Below are positions 60,771-64,000 of a stretch of 64,000 nt of DNA, one piece after another. The stretch's first letter is position 1. The number at the start of each line of letters is the position of its first letter. The notes under the pieces are model-generated. The model was given only the letters and a program-made list of their open reading frames with translations, was not told where the DNA came from and did not search any database. The DNA lies in the NCBI GenBank assembly GCA_030762175.1, contig CM060833.1:169522501-169586500 (forward strand), given 5' to 3'. Source of the stretch: Metallyticus violacea. Lineage: Eukaryota; Arthropoda; Insecta; Mantodea; Metallyticidae. The position numbers were made by a program, and so were the translations under genes.

Positions 60771-62050
60771 ATTACTATAGTTACAGTCATGACCGAGAAA
60801 AATGATTAAAATGTATATTCTACAGGGTGGAAGGAAATCTGTGACTTTCCTCTTACCTGAAATAAATTTTGCCATAAGGCTGTCTATTCATTCCTGGGAT
60901 AATCGCTACTTTATTTTCATTGTCTTGCAACGTAGAAATCCAATTACTTGCAATCAATTCCTCAGCTTCTGCCGTAACAACGAACGAAAGTGCTTACACA
61001 TTTCCGACGTAAATAAACATAAAGGAAGTATTACAAAACTGTCATTTGTCCCATTCAAAGATAAACAGTTGAAATTGACTGTTAAAATATACGCAGCAAA
61101 ACAATTGAAGATAGCTGTTAAAAACAAATATAACGTATTTGATTCTTAGAGCTACCATGTTGCCATTTGGAACGCTCAAACAAAAAACATCAACAACAAC
61201 AAAAATGTAATGGGTCAAATTTACCCGTTTCATCTCGGAATGATTACCAGCGGAGCCTGAATCTTCTCACGTCAGACCTTTCTGATGACGTAAGGTTTTA
61301 AAATTTAATTTCTGAGGTTATCTTTTGGGTACAACTAGCCACATATCTTAAGAATTTCAATTCATCTGTTCCTTTCTTTTATAGCTTCTATTTGTGGTCC
61401 AGTTCTTCGATCCATACATTAAAACTGGCACCGAAACGTTTAAAACTATATATATACTTGTTTTGTTGTTAATGTACGTTTTATGGTGCCATAAATATGT
61501 TGGTATTTGTATATTTTTCGTTTTAGTTTTGAACCATAGTCATTACAGTATTATTAGTATACTTTTGAATCAAAGACTGCTACTTATGGGTTTTCCGGCA
61601 ATATTTTGAAATTATATTTACAAATTATTTTAATGAGCTGAAATGAAGCTAATTTAATGTTATCTTTATTACTTTCGAATATAACGCGGTCTTACGCAAA
61701 AATTGGTTTAACCCATTTTAAAATGTATTTTTAACTGCGCTTTCCATCTGGTAATTGTTGGGTTATATATTAAAACATGTAGGTGCCCATGTACAGTTTT
61801 GTCTTACTCCTAAATTTGCAGTTCCTGTTTTAGAACTTTTATACATTGCTTTTATTAATCTTGATGACCGTTCAAAACATTTTTATTATCATTCAATCAG
61901 ATGTTGAATGTTTCTAACAAATAATAATAACGAGGATTGTTTGATAAATAAGGCAAAGTAAATAAGTGGCAGCACTGCACTGCGAACGAAAACTATACTG
62001 CGTCAATTTTTTTTTTTTTTTTCTTTTTACGGATATAAATTTCAACTGGT
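60771..62050. other. Unassigned stretch
   Basis: An open frame of 115 codons (60802-61149, plus) is not recognised. No splice or promoter context supports it. Confidence 0.25.
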
Positions 62051-62343
62051 TTTTTTTTTTCTTTTTTATTTTAAAGCATCTTAGGCCATCAATCAGCGTC
62101 CCATTAAATTCCGGGCATGAGACGGCCCCGATAAATTTTGCTCAGAGGCCTCTTCTTTCAGGCTTGAGGTTCTTTTTCGTGCAGTAAATGTACCACACGG
62201 AACCCACGGCTTTACTTCCCTTCCGAAGGAAGCCATACTTAGGATTTTTACGTCCGAAAAATTCCATCGGTCCTGGCCGGGTTCGAACCCGCGATTTGGG
62301 GTGTAGGAGGCAGTATGGTTACCACTACACCACCAGGACCGAC
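62051..62343 (-). mobile_element. tRNA-derived SINE, family B
   Basis: The antisense copy has an intact head (CCACTACACCACCAGGACCG, inverted) and B box (GGGTTCGAACCCGC, 62279-62292). Its 3' hairpin is broken: the GCGTCC arm remains (62095-62100) but the partner is lost. Confidence 0.85.
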
Positions 62344-64000
62344 TTGATTAGCTTTTACTTGCCTTTTGATCATAATGTGCTTTACGCGTAATTAAATTAA
62401 AACGAAAAAAAAAAAGTGCATAGGATCTCTTATAAAATTGTATTTTTTTCCACTCAAATTAAGACAAAGCTGTTCTTGATGTGTGTTCTTTTAAAATTCT
62501 TCAGAACGGGTTGCTCTATTTAAACTAGATCAGACGAGCTGTAAACATCACAGTGAATGGCAGCAGAAGTTACAACGGAAGAAATTAATGGAAACGCACA
62601 TTATATCGTTTCGAACGATCAAAGATCATAGATCAGACAGGCACCGAACATGGTGGGGATCTCAACTGAACATGTTCATCTCTTGCATGAATATCGTATA
62701 AGAAAATTTGTGCTCATTGAGTGTCGCATTAGTTAATTAGAATTCTGTTTGAATGGATATCTGGTTGAATGTTTGGAGATTTGATGCAGGTTTGTAACTG
62801 CTGATGAAACATACCATGACTATACTCATGAAACAAAGAAGTGTTTAAATTGTGAACATACTAGTCAGACACTGTCCCGAAGAAAGCAAAGACAACACTC
62901 TCTGCAGTAAAAGCAAAGGCTACGATGTCCTGCAGTTCACAGGCGTTATTTTAATTGACTACCTAGAACAGAGGGCGGAGCAGAGTTCCGAGGCAAATGC
63001 ATTGCAGGAACGAGAAGCACAGGAGTACGTCGAGGTCTTCTGAGTGACCATAGTTTCCTGACCTGCCACATGTGGAGACAGCAGATCTGTCTTTATGCTC
63101 GTTTGGGAAGAAATGTAAGTGTTTGCGAACTAAATAAGTAAATAAATAAAATCTGTATACGCACTCTGGTACCTGGTTTCCTAAACCAGGGCGTATATAT
63201 AAAATTTTCCATTTATTATTATAAACTGTATAATTCAAGAATCTCTTTATACATTATTTTACAGATATTCCTAATAACTAGATAAAATAATGTAATAATA
63301 AACAACTCAAAATTAATTAAATTAAACCAAAATATCAACGTAGTAAACTACTTCCCAATTTAATATTCCAAAATCTACCAATTTAACAAAATTACTGGGA
63401 CCAGTAAGAATTGTAGCCGATGGTCAGCTATTCTATTCTAATTTATTACATTACTAACCACTGGTATCCAGTACTTTTGCAGGAATTTCTCTTAAATTTA
63501 CACTCAATAGTTAAACATTACACTTATTAATCTTTCAAATATCTTTAACTCGTCTCAGTCATACTAATCGTCTTCTCTTTAACAGCGTACTTCATTTAAA
63601 GTTCAGTTTTCACTATTAATCTTCCCCACTCAGTTCACTTATTTATCCTAACACTTTAACTCATTAAGCACTATCACCTCGCTTCCACCATGTCACTCTC
63701 CATATTTTCTTCCCAACCGTCCCTTCTTCCATGTCTCTTGTTCCTCCTGGACCCCTGGTTGCACTATTTCTCGCGCTCTGCTCCTCCTCTCCGGACACCA
63801 CTTCTCCATCCTCATTCTCCTCTCACCGCTCAATCCCGTGGATCTTCAACGCCTTTAATCTTCTTCTGTATTCTTCCTTCTTCTATCTTCCTCCCGGTCC
63901 CATAACTCTTACGGGTAAAATGTTCATCTTCCTCCACATTCTCTGCTTCAGGTTGTACATCAAAAGTATTCCCGTCTATTATAATTTAGGTATCTTCCTG
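62344..64000. other. Unassigned stretch, pyrimidine-rich at the end
   Basis: No gene is recognised. From about 63660 to 63960 the plus strand is strongly C/T-biased and low in repeats. Confidence 0.3.

Noticed and set aside
1..64000. CRISPR arrays, bacterial operons, phage or LTR retrotransposon structures
   Set aside because: No regular spacer-repeat array, ribosome-site gene strings, or paired LTRs with a primer-binding site were seen.

Overview
The window looks like a stretch of a large, AT-rich, repeat-laden insect nuclear genome. It has spliced genes with GT/AG introns, many tRNA-derived SINEs, mariner/Tc1, hAT and pogo relics, Penelope-like elements (PLEs) with GIY-YIG endonucleases, and long microsatellites. 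There are no bacterial-style operons. The transposon mix (mariner relics that read like SETMAR-type transposases, DUF4817-type transposases, very frequent tRNA-SINEs) fits an arthropod, possibly a cockroach/termite-type genome; that placement is inference.

Only one cellular gene is recognised with confidence. It is the plus-strand 3' part of PEDS1 (TMEM189/Kua), plasmanylethanolamine desaturase, in three exons at 13922-14133, 15552-15770 and 17148-17408, with its stop codon and poly(A) signals near 17580. Its N-terminal exon, about 40 codons, was not found. A second, unrecognised open frame on the minus strand (34136-34488) reads like protein and starts at a plausible splice acceptor, but I cannot name it.

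Layout: 0-13 kb is a graveyard of hAT, Tc1 and mariner fragments, a palindromic duplication (4.7-5.9 kb), a foldback element with about 300-bp inverted repeats (10.05-11.26 kb), and SINEs. 13.9-17.6 kb is PEDS1. 18-23 kb holds a mariner with both terminal repeats but a missing catalytic middle, PLE and SINE fragments and a pogo-like relic. 24-31.3 kb holds two different Penelope-like elements, one with a SINE nested in it. 31.5-32.6 kb is a mariner. 33-39 kb is mostly unassigned, apart from the unknown frame and SINEs. 39.7-50.1 kb is dense in Tc1/mariner-type relics, including two independently deleted copies of one element about 6 kb apart. 51-64 kb holds hAT relics (one with a clear 8-bp target duplication), another mariner, a LINE reverse transcriptase relic, SINEs and long simple repeats.

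Every mobile protein-coding element seen is broken by stops, frameshifts or deletions, so the window records past invasion rather than active transposition. The most informative structures are the exact-end elements (hAT 56646-57809, SINE 3098-3391, mariner 18814-19738), the foldback element, a conserved 3' hairpin shared by one SINE family, and hammerhead-ribozyme-like cores in the PLE ends. All family calls rest on reading motifs by eye; no search was run.
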